Origin: Strigomonas culicis
Taxonomy: Eukaryota > Euglenozoa > Kinetoplastea > Trypanosomatida > Trypanosomatidae
NCBI GenBank assembly: GCA_000482145.1
Contig: AUXH01000076.1
Span: 1 to 46,776 of the forward strand
Reading direction: 5' to 3'
Length of the DNA stretch: 46,776 bases
Under the pieces are notes generated by a model, which worked only from the letters and a program-made list of their open reading frames with translations, had not been told where the DNA came from and ran no database searches. This document shows positions 27,123-36,478 of the stretch, one piece after another; position 1 is the stretch's first letter; every line of letters begins with the position of its first letter. The position numbers and the translations under genes are program-made.

Positions 27123-28826
27123 TCAAGCCACCTCTGCCGATTCTTCACAGTTGGAAGGAGGAGATGGTGAATGATTAGTATTTTCACCCAAAGAGGTGTG
27201 CTGTGTGTTCATTGAGGAATCGTGTTTTGAGACAGCATCCGTCGCCACCTGTTCCTCTTCCCCCGCGCCCTCTTCCTCTTCTTCCGCAACGTCCTCCATT
27301 TCATGAAAGTTCGAGTTGCTGTCGGAGCACGGCAGAGAGGGAAGCTCCTCCTGTTCACCCGAGTGTGCAGAAAGTAGGTCGTCCGAGTCTGACGGGAGTG
27401 GCGGCAAATCGATCTCCAGCGCCGCCAGATCGGCAAAACTTGTGGTTGTTTCCTTAACGGATTTGCTTGGCTCTGTCAGCGAGACGGTGCGCGCCTCTCC
27501 CGTTTCGCTGTGCCGCAGACACACCTCGGTGGCACTCGCGCCCTGCACCTCCCACCCGAGCGCGTTGGCCACGCTCTCCAGAGTTCTTCGTCTCAGCTCC
27601 GTGCATGACTCCACCACCTGGTTTATGGTCGAAAGCTGCGCCTTCACCTCCTGTGCACCCGCCTGATGGAAGCTTGACAACTCTCTCTGCACGCTAAGCA
27701 GCTGCCGCGACAGCTTCTCCTTCTCATCCGCGAGGCGCTCTTTTTCTTTCTCCAGTGTTTGGAAGAAAACCTCCGCCGATCGGCCGGCGAGCCGAGGCGT
27801 TTGAGAAGGCAGCGTTTGAGGCGCATGTGCGAGAGGGGGCATAGCCTCCAGTATTTCATTCTTCTTCTGCTGAAACTTCGTCAGCTGGTCGAGTTCCAAC
27901 TGAAGCGTGGCCACGCTGCTGCCGTGCTCCTCGCACCGATCGAAGAATTTCCTTGTTAGGTACATGTGCTTCGCGCGGGACATTGCGGCGAGTTCCTGGA
28001 AAAGCAAATCTTGCTCCGACAATACGCGGGTCGTGTCCGACACTTGACCACGCGTCTGATCGCTCACGCGCTGTCGAAGCAGTAGTAGTTCCGCGTAAAT
28101 GGACTCGAGATTACCAGCACCTTCTTTGCGCATGATGGACTCCGCGACCTTTAGCTTTTCTCTCATCTTGTCGCACGACGCTTGCAAGTGTCTGTCCGCT
28201 TCGTGAAACTTGTTGTTCTCCGTTGTGGCCCTGCCGTCTCGCGCGTCCGCAGCGACTACTAGAGGATGCCGCAGAAAATGCGGCTCGGAGGTGCTCGTCT
28301 CCTTCTCTTCAAAGTACCTTTCAGATGCATCCTTTAGTGCACGAAGACAGTCCGTCAGAGCAGGAAGCCAACCCGGAGTCTCTGCTTCCGACTTGGCGGC
28401 CACGAAGAACGTTCCCTCTGGATGAAACGGCTCCTGTTGGGCCAGTTCCGCGAGGCGGGAGCGCTTCAGAGTCAGTAGCTTCTCTCGCCGGGCTGCAAAG
28501 GGAGAGGGAGAGGGGGCTGCTACGGGATAGAATGAAGTGGACCCCTTCAGCGTGCTCAGGGACTCCCCCAGGTGAACAAGGTTGTCGTTGAGGCGCCGCT
28601 CCATATCCTCTTCCACGATGACGTTTGTGTTGACTCCTACATCGACCCTCACTACCTTGCTCGGTCTTGCGTCGCTGTGGACGGAGTGCGACTGTTCTGC
28701 GTAGGGCTCGGAAGAAGGAGAAGAGTTTTCCATGGCGTGACTATCGGGAAAAAAGATGTCTTCTTCACGCATCCCCCTCTCACTTTCGGAAGTGTCTATA
28801 ATAACAACATCGTCACCGGAGCTCAT
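27123..28826 (-). CDS. Coiled-coil protein of unknown function
   Basis: A 567-residue acidic protein. Residues 1-60 are Ser/Glu-rich and disordered. Helical, heptad-rich segments lie at about 65-95, 115-135 (KLLTLKRSRLAELAQQ), 200-330 and 350-410 (EKERLADEKEKLSRQLLSVQ). After them a compact block, NALGWEVQGASATEVCLRHS (about 428-447), could be a small RWD-like or other alpha/beta fold. The last 100 residues are disordered and very acidic (EEEEEGAGEEEQ). The plan of coiled coil followed by a small globular C-terminal unit is seen in kinetochore and cytoskeletal proteins of many eukaryotes, but I do not recognise this one. There is no membrane segment or catalytic motif. Confidence 0.75.
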   Translation of the reverse strand: MSSGDDVVIIDTSESERGMREEDIFFPDSHAMENSSPSSEPYAEQSHSVHSDARPSKVVRVDVGVNTNVIVEEDMERRLNDNLVHLGESLSTLKGSTSFYPVAAPSPSPFAARREKLLTLKRSRLAELAQQEPFHPEGTFFVAAKSEAETPGWLPALTDCLRALKDASERYFEEKETSTSEPHFLRHPLVVAADARDGRATTENNKFHEADRHLQASCDKMREKLKVAESIMRKEGAGNLESIYAELLLLRQRVSDQTRGQVSDTTRVLSEQDLLFQELAAMSRAKHMYLTRKFFDRCEEHGSSVATLQLELDQLTKFQQKKNEILEAMPPLAHAPQTLPSQTPRLAGRSAEVFFQTLEKEKERLADEKEKLSRQLLSVQRELSSFHQAGAQEVKAQLSTINQVVESCTELRRRTLESVANALGWEVQGASATEVCLRHSETGEARTVSLTEPSKSVKETTTSFADLAALEIDLPPLPSDSDDLLSAHSGEQEELPSLPCSDSNSNFHEMEDVAEEEEEGAGEEEQVATDAVSKHDSSMNTQHTSLGENTNHSPSPPSNCEESAEVA

Positions 28827-29203
28827 CTGTTTCGTCTTGTTCGTGTATGTATGTGTATGTCTGCGCTAATGAAAGAGACTCTATATATCCTCGGTCAATA
28901 TCAGACCAACAATAGAGAGAGGAAAGAAAAGGGGCGAAATAACAACAACAACAACAACAACGATACAAACACAATTGACAAGTACTAAAACAAAACTAAT
29001 ATCAAAGGCAAAACTAAAAAGAGTCAGATTTACACTCAAGACATAAAGAGTATGATAAACATGTCTACATTTGAATACGTATATATATATGTATACATAT
29101 ATATATAGTAGTAAATAAAAAAAGTACGACGCACCATCTCAAGACAACAAGTGAAATGAGAAAACGGAAGAGTTGATGTTAGTAGTTGCCATTCGCGTTA
29201 CCT
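28827..29203. other. Intergenic region with CAA and TA repeats
   Basis: A (CAA)n run at 28941-28961 reads as a TTG tract in the transcript upstream of the coiled-coil protein gene, and TA-rich repeats lie at 29080-29108. No gene seen. Confidence 0.6.
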
Positions 29204-31618
29204 CTATTGCAACTCTTCTTCTTCCTCCACATTTCGATAGTATTTATCCATAGTTCTAGCAAGAATATCCTTCGCCTTCATTTCAAGATTCCAGTTGAAT
29301 AGGTGCGCCAGGGAAAGGACCCACGTCCACGTGGATGTAACCATTAACAAGTACAGTGGCCACCGCATCTTGGCGTGGGCGCTGTAAAGCCCTGCTGTAT
29401 CCCTACCCAAGACAAACTGCACGAATTGGTTCAGCTGCAGCAGCCCCCCGACGCAGGCAAGCAGGAACACATCCGTGGCGCACCAGGACGCGAGAAAGGC
29501 GCAGGACCTGTGCCGTGTTGCGAGGAGACAGGGCGCGACGATCACGGTCAGAAACACTATAAGAAAGCAAAAGGTGCCCGAGGCACTAGAGAGCGCGTGC
29601 AGAGAAAGATGTGTTTCGGGCTCCGTGAGAAGCGGCCCGATGCCACCAAAGTAATAAGAAAGGGAGGGGCGTAGCCACGAGGGCAGTGTGCAGGCCACCG
29701 TCAGTGCAAGCGAGCACACAGCGAAAAGAGGGATTCGCTGTAACTGCAGCCACATGCGCGAGGGAGAGTCGGTAGAGGACGGCGAGCGTAGTAGCTCAGC
29801 AAACTCTCCATCCGCCTCATCGCTGTCGGTGTTGTCATCATCATCATCGCCAGTGTGGAGAGAGGTGTTGCGGCGCCAAACCAGCGTAGCATAGTTACCC
29901 AGCGCAATCGAGCCCAATGTGGCAACGGCGAATAGATAAAAGGAAGCACCAATGTGCACGTCCACAATGCCTTGTATAGAAAGACCGCTGACCATGATGA
30001 CCATCACGAAGGTGTCAATGAGAGAGAAGCGGCTGATGAGATCCATCACCTCAAGCACCCTCGCATTGGGCCGCTGTAGCACGACGGTGCAGACGATGAT
30101 GCACGCTAGCTTGCAGTACGGGTAAACACCACTGAATAGAAAGACGCAAAGCGACAGCGGCCGCAGGCCTGCGTGCCAGAGGTCGTGTGCGGTGCCCATG
30201 AGCGAGAAGGAGTAAACCCTCATCTCGCTGCCCGCCACAACATAGGCCGCCGTCGTGGTATTGGACCAGACAAAGAAGAGAACGCACAGGGATACACTCG
30301 TGCAGAGAAAGACGTCCTCCGTCAGAATGCGAGAGCGAGGCAGCGGCGCGTTCGTGCGGCGGCAGAAGACAGGCGCCACCGCGTGCCGGTGTAGACTCAG
30401 CCGAACGAAAAAGACAGACAAAATCACACACACTACAATAAGAAGGAAGAAGAGCGGCCGAGAGGGAAACGGGATCTCAGGGGCGCGTGCCTTCATCGGA
30501 ATCAAGAATGTGTCTGCCGTGCTCTGCGTGAGTGTATAGTTGGAGAGCTTTTGGTTCATCCACGTCACGATACGAGACAGATTTTTGTTGAGAAGCCGAC
30601 TCACATCACCGCCGTTGCTGAGCCTCAGGTTAGAAAAGACAATGCCATCCTTTGCTGGAACAGTGCACTGATAATTGTCGTCACACTGTAAATCGGCGAA
30701 TGTGGCAAATAGCGATACATTGAAACTGGAGGGTACAGCAAGGCGAAACGTTGACTCCGTCAGAGAGCCGTTGTAGAAGGGAACAATGATGTTTGTTATG
30801 GCGTTCGCTGATGCATCACCGAAAAAGGCATTCAAGTACTTCATGAACGTTTGAGTGAACTCTCCGAGACTCGGTGCTCTATGATTCATTTCACCGAGTC
30901 CTGTCACGTTGCCGTCAAACGTAATGTTCGCACTTCTCGTGAAGCGAATGGTCACCTTAGCTGTTGTGGGTGACACGAAGTCCAAAGACGGCGCAAGGCC
31001 ATAGAAGGGCGGGATCATTTTTAAGATGTTGCCCACCGCGCGGAAGAGTGTGACGTTGCTGAGATCCTGAGGGCCTGGCGTAACGGCAGGCAACGGAGTC
31101 AGTGGCAGCTCCGTATGGTTCAGGAGATCATGTTCAAGAAGAGGGACAGCTTCCTCGCACACCTTTCTCTGAACACCCCGCTCTATGCTGCCGCGAAGTT
31201 CGTTCAAGAGGCCGTCCAGCAACGAGTTGGGTGGGTCAAGGTAGAGTTCCTGGACGTGTACATTGAACACACATTGTTCGGTATGGCATTCAACTGTTTC
31301 GCACACGTCGTCACACGTATGATTCACGCGAAGTGCACTGGTGTTCAAATTTGCATCGATGAACAGTTTCCCGCTGTAGGCAAGGACGGAGAAGTTAAAG
31401 CTACATTTGAATGACGCACTGGCAACATCTGCCGTGTAGAGAAACGGGGTTGTGCCGCCTCTTGCACTGTTGACAACGATGGAAGCACACGTCAGGTTGT
31501 CTAAATGACTAGACATGTAGTCATACGTGAACTCTGAGTCTGCATAGTCATACAAGACGAGTGACTGAAACGTAATAAAGAAGAGTAAGCAGTTATAAAG
31601 TAAAGCACTGATTGACAT
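29204..31618 (-). CDS. Membrane protein with lipid-binding-like ectodomain and PqiA-like membrane domain
   Basis: An 804-residue protein. An N-terminal hydrophobic signal segment (5-23) leads into a luminal or extracellular region (24-385) with about ten N-glycosylation sequons and paired Cys (for example CDDVCETVECHTEQC, 102-116). Its alternating strands and a long amphipathic helix (LLDGLLNELRGSIERGVQRK, 133-152) recall TULIP/BPI-type lipid-binding folds. A membrane segment at 388-407 follows, then about seven more. These include VMDLISRFSLIDTFVMVIMV and GASFYLFAVATLGSIALGNY, which match the pattern of PqiA (W/F-S-x-x-D-x-F, then GxxxYxFA). A cytosolic acidic loop (DDDDDNTDSDEADGEFAE) splits the membrane part. 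In bacteria PqiA acts with a periplasmic lipid-transport protein. A lipid-transfer role here is inference. Confidence 0.72.
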   Translation of the reverse strand: MSISALLYNCLLFFITFQSLVLYDYADSEFTYDYMSSHLDNLTCASIVVNSARGGTTPFLYTADVASASFKCSFNFSVLAYSGKLFIDANLNTSALRVNHTCDDVCETVECHTEQCVFNVHVQELYLDPPNSLLDGLLNELRGSIERGVQRKVCEEAVPLLEHDLLNHTELPLTPLPAVTPGPQDLSNVTLFRAVGNILKMIPPFYGLAPSLDFVSPTTAKVTIRFTRSANITFDGNVTGLGEMNHRAPSLGEFTQTFMKYLNAFFGDASANAITNIIVPFYNGSLTESTFRLAVPSSFNVSLFATFADLQCDDNYQCTVPAKDGIVFSNLRLSNGGDVSRLLNKNLSRIVTWMNQKLSNYTLTQSTADTFLIPMKARAPEIPFPSRPLFFLLIVVCVILSVFFVRLSLHRHAVAPVFCRRTNAPLPRSRILTEDVFLCTSVSLCVLFFVWSNTTTAAYVVAGSEMRVYSFSLMGTAHDLWHAGLRPLSLCVFLFSGVYPYCKLACIIVCTVVLQRPNARVLEVMDLISRFSLIDTFVMVIMVSGLSIQGIVDVHIGASFYLFAVATLGSIALGNYATLVWRRNTSLHTGDDDDDNTDSDEADGEFAELLRSPSSTDSPSRMWLQLQRIPLFAVCSLALTVACTLPSWLRPSLSYYFGGIGPLLTEPETHLSLHALSSASGTFCFLIVFLTVIVAPCLLATRHRSCAFLASWCATDVFLLACVGGLLQLNQFVQFVLGRDTAGLYSAHAKMRWPLYLLMVTSTWTWVLSLAHLFNWNLEMKAKDILARTMDKYYRNVEEEEELQ

Positions 31619-31970
31619 TGGGGTGGACTAGAAGGTCAAAAGAAAAAAAAACACTAACAACAGAGGTAGTATTGTTACAAGGAAAGTAAAAAAGAGAAGC
31701 ACTTCTTCACGCGAATAATACAGATAATAAAGAAATACAGAAAAGAGGAATTGAGTACGTGGTAGTCGAGCGACCAATGTCATATCAACACCAACAGAAA
31801 TACAAGAAGAAGAAGCACAACAGAATCGAAAACCATTGATAGCATACACAAGTGTTGTCAAAGTGGAAAGCACTAGATGATTACACAATCGTTGAAATTA
31901 CTCGAGATTAGGGTTTCATTAAATGATAAATACTTGGCAACGAGCACAGAAAGTAATACACTTTAAGTTA
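31619..31970. other. Intergenic region
   Basis: AT-rich spacer, purine-rich on the plus strand near 31630-31760 (pyrimidine-rich in the transcript). A hydrophobic minus-strand frame here is the translation of that tract. No gene seen. Confidence 0.55.
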
Positions 31971-32426
31971 TTACTTTTTAGTGCTCTTTTTCTTTATTCT
32001 GCTCTTATGAGATGCTGCTCTCTCGTGCCGTCCCTTGAGATGCTGCGAATTTCCCTTATCGCTATTCTTTAACAGAGAATTCGCTATCCCCTTTACCTTC
32101 TCCGCATCATCGGGTGAAATACGATTTCTCTGCTGCTGCTTCTTCGCATGTGCTACGGCGGCGCGCACATTGGCCTCCTTGTTCTGACGCTGCCGCATGA
32201 GAATGATCTTCTTTGATACCGTCTCCTCCAGCTGTACCGGGGAACTGGCATTATCATCCAGGAGCTGGGTCGCACCAGAGGTGAAGCGCTCCTCCTCGTC
32301 TTGCACCAGCTTTGCCAGCTTGCGTCCTTCTTCAAGCGAGACGGTGCGACCCGCGGGGAGACACAGCCGTGGCTGCAGCGTTGCCTGCCGGTGGATCTGC
32401 TTTGCTGCAAGTTGCAAAGATGACAT
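31971..32426 (-). CDS. Small basic protein of unknown function
   Basis: The frame is open to 32660, but the upstream part is a hydrophobic translation of a pyrimidine tract, including a Cys run from a (TGT)n repeat. I start at the ATG at 32424-32426, giving 151 residues beginning MSSLQLAAKQIHRQ. The protein is helical: LEEGRKLAKLVQDEEERFTS, then a second amphipathic helix (SKKIILMRQRQNKEANVRAA). It ends in a long Lys/Arg/His-rich tail (HERAASHKSRIKKKSTKK) suited to nuclear or nucleolar localisation or RNA binding. No family is recognised. A role in ribosome biogenesis would fit the composition but is not shown. Confidence 0.68.
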   Translation of the reverse strand: MSSLQLAAKQIHRQATLQPRLCLPAGRTVSLEEGRKLAKLVQDEEERFTSGATQLLDDNASSPVQLEETVSKKIILMRQRQNKEANVRAAVAHAKKQQQRNRISPDDAEKVKGIANSLLKNSDKGNSQHLKGRHERAASHKSRIKKKSTKK

Positions 32427-32958
32427 GTCGGCTATTGCAGAACAACAACAACAACAACAAAAAGGCTTAACAATAGTGGATGTACTTAATGCACGTCTAT
32501 ATGAAAGAGGACACAGAAAGTGAGTTTTATACACAGACCAGAGACGTAAAGAAAGAGAAAGCGAGAGAGATTTGTACAGGAAAAAGACGTATATACATAT
32601 CAATAAGAACAATAGTAGTAAAGACAATAATAGCGGGATGATAAAAGTGGGGAACACCATGTAGTGTTTTTTTTTCCTTTTACGACTCTTATTATGAATT
32701 ACTCAGAAATAGAATCAAATAAAAAAGGAGGGGATAGAAAAAACAAAGTCTGATAAACTAAAGGTGATTGCAAAGTGCAGCTACAGCACTTTTGCAAAGT
32801 GAATTTAAGAAATGAAATGAAAACGAGAAGGAAAAAGAACAGAGAAATGAAACTCTTGCTCTACAAGTGGGTGTTAAAATGAAGAAGAAAAAAAGAGTGT
32901 ACGAATCTGAATGGTAAAGTGAAAGAGTTTCGGGAACATCTTGCCCGTGTCTCATGTC
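32427..32958. other. Intergenic region
   Basis: About 530 bases, strongly purine-rich on the plus strand at 32540-32720 and 32800-32920, so pyrimidine-rich in the transcript. It holds the (CAA)n run at 32442-32461. No gene seen. Confidence 0.6.
32432..32461 (-). promoter_or_regulatory. Likely trans-splice acceptor for the small basic protein gene
   Basis: In the transcript a T-run followed by a (TTG)n stretch leads to TTCTGCAATAG just upstream of the ATG at 32426. This places the longer hydrophobic frame upstream of the mature mRNA start. Confidence 0.45.
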
Positions 32959-34320
32959 CTAGCCCTCGCATGGCCGACTTCCAAATTTCCGAGATAGAAG
33001 GTCTACGGCCTTTTGAATCTGAACCGTCGGCTTCAGCGCGAACAAAACCTTAAATACGGCGTTTTCCATGGAGTCCAGGTTGTGCCTTCGTGTGACCGTG
33101 ATGACCTTGACCAGAGCAAATAACTCATAGTCGTTGTCCAGGAGCTTCAGCAGGTCAGCGTCCTCTTCGGAGGTGCAGTGTGCCATGAGAAGGGAAGCAA
33201 GCTGTGAGCCGTCGACGATTTCACTCTTGTTCATGTCTTTGCCGCCGCCTGCGGCACCCGGGTGAAGAGCGGTCGGCTCGTCCTCTGGCACGGGCACCGC
33301 CGGCGATGGCGTTCGCCGCGGTTCCTTGACGGGGGAGACACGTTCCTTCGGCGTTGTGACGCGCACCGGCGAGGTGCCGGACCCTTTGTACACGAGGATG
33401 TTATTCGTCTTGACGTAGCGGGTGAGCTTGACGGAGAAGGAGCACAGCACGTCGAAGGCGGTGGGGCGGTACTTCTCGTGCTTCGCAAGGCATGCAGTCA
33501 CAATACGCAGGATGTCCTTGTCGTAAGTCGTCTTGCACAGCTCCTGGAGACGAGGTGTAGGGTCGTGGTAGGAAATATCGCGCAACGACTGCTTCTCCGT
33601 ATAACCCTTTTTCCAAAAGGCTCTCTCGAGTGTCATGACCTCGTAGAACGTAGCACCCGCTGAAAATATGTCTGTCTTGTAGGTATAGGGCTCTGCCATT
33701 GCAATTTCTGGGGAGACGTAGGAAGGTGTGCCAATGCGCGTGTTCACCAGTTGGCACGTCTTGTCCAGCGGTCGCGCAAGACCAAAGTCACCGACAACGG
33801 CCTTTTCCACCACGTCCGATTCTGCTTTGATCAAGAAGACGTTGCCTGGCTTGATATCACGGTGAATGATCTTTTGCGCGTGGACAAAGTTGAGGGCGGC
33901 GAACACCTGTACCATGAGCTGCACGACCAGCGTCTCAGGCACACGCTGCCTTTTCACCGCGTACTGTGAGATAAGTGTATGCAGGTCACCTCCGTTGCAG
34001 AAGCGCGTGGCAAGGCAGTAGCAGCCGGTGTGAGCACTGTACTTGCCAATCTCGACCCAAGAGCCAATGTAGTTTATAATGAAGGGGTGATTGAGCCGTT
34101 TAATTGTGTGAAGCTCTCGGTGGATTGTTTCCACGTACTCCGGCGTGCACACGTCCTTGTGCATCACCTTGACAACAAACAGGGGAGGATACGAGAAGTG
34201 ACCACTCGAGCGGAGGGGCTTTGCCAGGTAAACATGTCCATACCCCCCAGAACCAATTTTTTGGCTGAGGTGGACTTCGCGCCCGAGGATCTTTTTATTC
34301 TTTGTGAGTGCCTCCGTCAT
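32959..34320 (-). CDS. NEK-like serine/threonine protein kinase
   Basis: A 453-residue kinase with an N-terminal catalytic domain (about 15-300) and a Pro/Ser-rich linker. Motifs: glycine loop GSGGYG (23-28), VVKVMH with Lys51, Glu69 in the C helix (HRELHTIKRL), catalytic loop HRDIKPGN (153-160), DFG (178-180) and activation-segment end GTPSYVSPE (197-205). The ...GTPSYVSPEI... segment and overall layout suit the NEK/NIMA-related branch, which is expanded in trypanosomatids and linked to flagellum and basal-body duplication. The C-terminal 80 residues (SQLASLLMAHCTSEEDADLL onwards) form a helical unit of unknown function. All catalytic residues are present, so it should be active. The exact NEK subgroup is not resolved. 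Confidence 0.88.
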   Translation of the reverse strand: MTEALTKNKKILGREVHLSQKIGSGGYGHVYLAKPLRSSGHFSYPPLFVVKVMHKDVCTPEYVETIHRELHTIKRLNHPFIINYIGSWVEIGKYSAHTGCYCLATRFCNGGDLHTLISQYAVKRQRVPETLVVQLMVQVFAALNFVHAQKIIHRDIKPGNVFLIKAESDVVEKAVVGDFGLARPLDKTCQLVNTRIGTPSYVSPEIAMAEPYTYKTDIFSAGATFYEVMTLERAFWKKGYTEKQSLRDISYHDPTPRLQELCKTTYDKDILRIVTACLAKHEKYRPTAFDVLCSFSVKLTRYVKTNNILVYKGSGTSPVRVTTPKERVSPVKEPRRTPSPAVPVPEDEPTALHPGAAGGGKDMNKSEIVDGSQLASLLMAHCTSEEDADLLKLLDNDYELFALVKVITVTRRHNLDSMENAVFKVLFALKPTVQIQKAVDLLSRKFGSRPCEG

Positions 34321-35017
34321 CGGAAATGTGTGAAGAGAAAGCGATTATGTGCGTGAACAACGTTTGATGAAAGAACGAAAAGGGAACCTTTTGGTTAAAG
34401 AGCAGATGGTGGAAGAGTACGAAAGAAAGTGAGATAGGAAAGCTACTGTTCACTCTGCATTATTCAGCGCAGAAGAAGTAGTGCGGTGTGTGGTGAAGAA
34501 AGGAAGTGGTGTATGGTTGATTCACACATGTGAAATAAAAAAAGACAGCGTTACAGTAGCTTTAGTATAAGTGAATAACAAAAGAGAAACCAATGAATTG
34601 CTACGTGAAGAAGGAGGAGGTAAGTTCCTGTGGAGAGATTCTTCGTATCCATGTATACCAGAGCACCTAATGGTAAACTGTGAGTCGTTAGTGATGTCTT
34701 TACTTTCTTCAAAAATGAATATATATATATATATATATAGGACAGAACCTGCACGAATCGACGGTACACGAACAACAACAACAAAAAAGACCGTCCTTAC
34801 TACGTCAGCATCACCGAGTGAGAAGGATACGTACAACATGGTGATGTCCTCCCCCAAGCCTCCTCTTGTTGCATGTTTGCGTACGTTTCGTTTCTCTTTT
34901 TTTTCTTTAGTGATAGTCAGCACTTCCTTAAAACGTAATGTCATTGACTTTAGCGCATTGATTTTGGAAGCACCGAAGGAAAAATATATCTGATGCACTA
35001 ACTTCTATGTTGTTTGT
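34321..35017. other. Long intergenic region with (AT)n tract
   Basis: About 700 bases. Purine-rich next to the kinase start (34330-34510). An (AT)n run lies at 34719-34739. Competing frames of 140-158 codons exist on both strands (34522-34998), but both translate low-complexity repeats (YIYIYIY) and neither looks coding. No gene called. Confidence 0.55.
34719..34739. repeat. (AT)n microsatellite
   Basis: About ten AT units in the spacer between the kinase and ATP-grasp/SET genes. Confidence 0.9.
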
Positions 35018-36478
35018 CTATGGAGTGTTTCCGGATTGGCCAGGAAATATCGTCCCTTCGCAATTGGGAGTCCCGCAGAAGCATTTGAAGGGCTGCATCG
35101 TGTCATCCATGAACTGCATGTAGTCCATTGTCAGCTCTTCTCCCTTTTTGATGAGACGAAGCGCCACGACGTTAAGCGAGCGGTTCGGGGCGAAGGCCAT
35201 GTTGGGTGAGCACGAGTGATTAAAGCTACGCCACTCGCCCGGGTCGCGGTCCCACAAGGCGTAATAGTGCTTGTCCGCACCAATGGGCCACGCACTGTGG
35301 CAGAAGTCATCGAAGTCCACGCCGCTGAAGTGCTCTTGTACGTACGGTTTCGTGCACAGACGCACAGGCCGACACTCATCCGCGAAAATGACGGTGCCCT
35401 CAGGGATGTCTTCGACAGCCCGCAGATGGTACCCACGCACGTGATCGAAGCGGCGTGCGTAGAGGATCCGATTCTCATCATGGATTCGAAGCGCTTCTCG
35501 TATCTGCAGCTTGGCGAATTCGTTTTGCTTCAGATCAGGTGAGAGCTTCAAAATCCAGTCCGCTGAGCCTTCCTGGTCCACAGGGTACATGATGCCACAG
35601 TTGGGATTGATCTCCAGGAAGACGACTTCATCGTTGCGCTTTCGGTTGATACGTACATCGATTCGGCCGTAGCCAATGCCGCCCATCATCTTCTTGAACG
35701 AGCGCCGCGCAACGTCGAGCATGTCTGGCAGCGCCGGGTCTTTCGTGTCCACTGGGAACCAATTCATCCCCTCGAAGGCAGCCCATTTAAGGTGGAAGTG
35801 CTTGAAGTCCTCGCCCGTCGGGAAGTTCACCTGCACGGGGTGGAACACGCGCACGCCGTCCGGCTGCGTCGTGTCGCAGCACGCGAGAATGGTTGCCTCG
35901 TCGCCTTCGATGAACTCTTCTACGAGGGCACATTGAAACTCCTCTAAGAAGGCGGTGGTGCGCCGGACGAGGTCGTCCACGTTAAACACCTTGCATGTCT
36001 TGTCCATACCAACACTGCTGTAACCGGAAATGTGCTTAATTATCAAGGGGTATTGCAGCCCTGTTACCAGAGCGGCAATGTCATCACCCGGCTCAATAAC
36101 GGCGAAGTCCGCCGTCCTAATGTGGTAGTAGTGCGCCACCATCTTCATCTCCGCCTTGGAGAGTTCGTAGTACTTGGAAACGGACCCCGTAAACGGGGCG
36201 CGAAACTCTTCTAGCGCCTGGACCACTTCGACGCCTGCTCGATCCTCGTCCTTGGCGCCGTCGCATTGGTTATAAAAGATATCGTAGTCTCCCGACTTCA
36301 CGAGCTGCCGGATTTGGCGATACGCGGTAGCCTTTTTGATTTCCACCATTGTGAACTCGTAGTCCGGATCTGTCTCCTTGGAGAAGTAGTTCTGCGGTGT
36401 CTGGTACAAATCACCTTCGTACTGCTTCATCTCACTGTCGCTCCCTTCGTACGAGCTGACAAGTACACACACTCGCAT
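35018..36478 (-). CDS. ATP-grasp / SET-domain fusion protein
   Basis: A 486-residue protein joining two enzyme folds. Residues 1-315 resemble D-alanine-D-alanine ligase-type ATP-grasp enzymes: LIIKHISGYSSVGMDK (145-160; compare the KPA-x-GSSVG motif), LVEEFIEGDEAT (185-196), the GRIDVRI strand (271-277) and the metal-binding EINPN (289-293). Residues 345-475 are a SET domain: GYHLRAVEDIPEGTVIF (349-365), FNHSCSPN (419-426), GEELTMDYM (446-454) and a post-SET Cys cluster CFCGTPNC (466-473). Key residues of both folds appear intact. SET domains methylate protein lysines with S-adenosylmethionine; ATP-grasp enzymes ligate an amine or thiol to a carboxylate. The joint substrate is unknown. No targeting signal is evident, and the start directly precedes the ligase fold. 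Confidence 0.9.
   Translation of the reverse strand: MRVCVLVSSYEGSDSEMKQYEGDLYQTPQNYFSKETDPDYEFTMVEIKKATAYRQIRQLVKSGDYDIFYNQCDGAKDEDRAGVEVVQALEEFRAPFTGSVSKYYELSKAEMKMVAHYYHIRTADFAVIEPGDDIAALVTGLQYPLIIKHISGYSSVGMDKTCKVFNVDDLVRRTTAFLEEFQCALVEEFIEGDEATILACCDTTQPDGVRVFHPVQVNFPTGEDFKHFHLKWAAFEGMNWFPVDTKDPALPDMLDVARRSFKKMMGGIGYGRIDVRINRKRNDEVVFLEINPNCGIMYPVDQEGSADWILKLSPDLKQNEFAKLQIREALRIHDENRILYARRFDHVRGYHLRAVEDIPEGTVIFADECRPVRLCTKPYVQEHFSGVDFDDFCHSAWPIGADKHYYALWDRDPGEWRSFNHSCSPNMAFAPNRSLNVVALRLIKKGEELTMDYMQFMDDTMQPFKCFCGTPNCEGTIFPGQSGNTP

Noticed and set aside
31628..31888. 86-codon hydrophobic minus-strand frame
   Set aside because: Same cause: T/C-rich 5' region of the gene ending at 29204.
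34522..34998. 158-codon minus and 140-codon plus frames in the spacer left of the ATP-grasp/SET gene
   Set aside because: Both run through the (AT)n repeat and encode YIYIY runs; neither shows a domain and they overlap on opposite strands.
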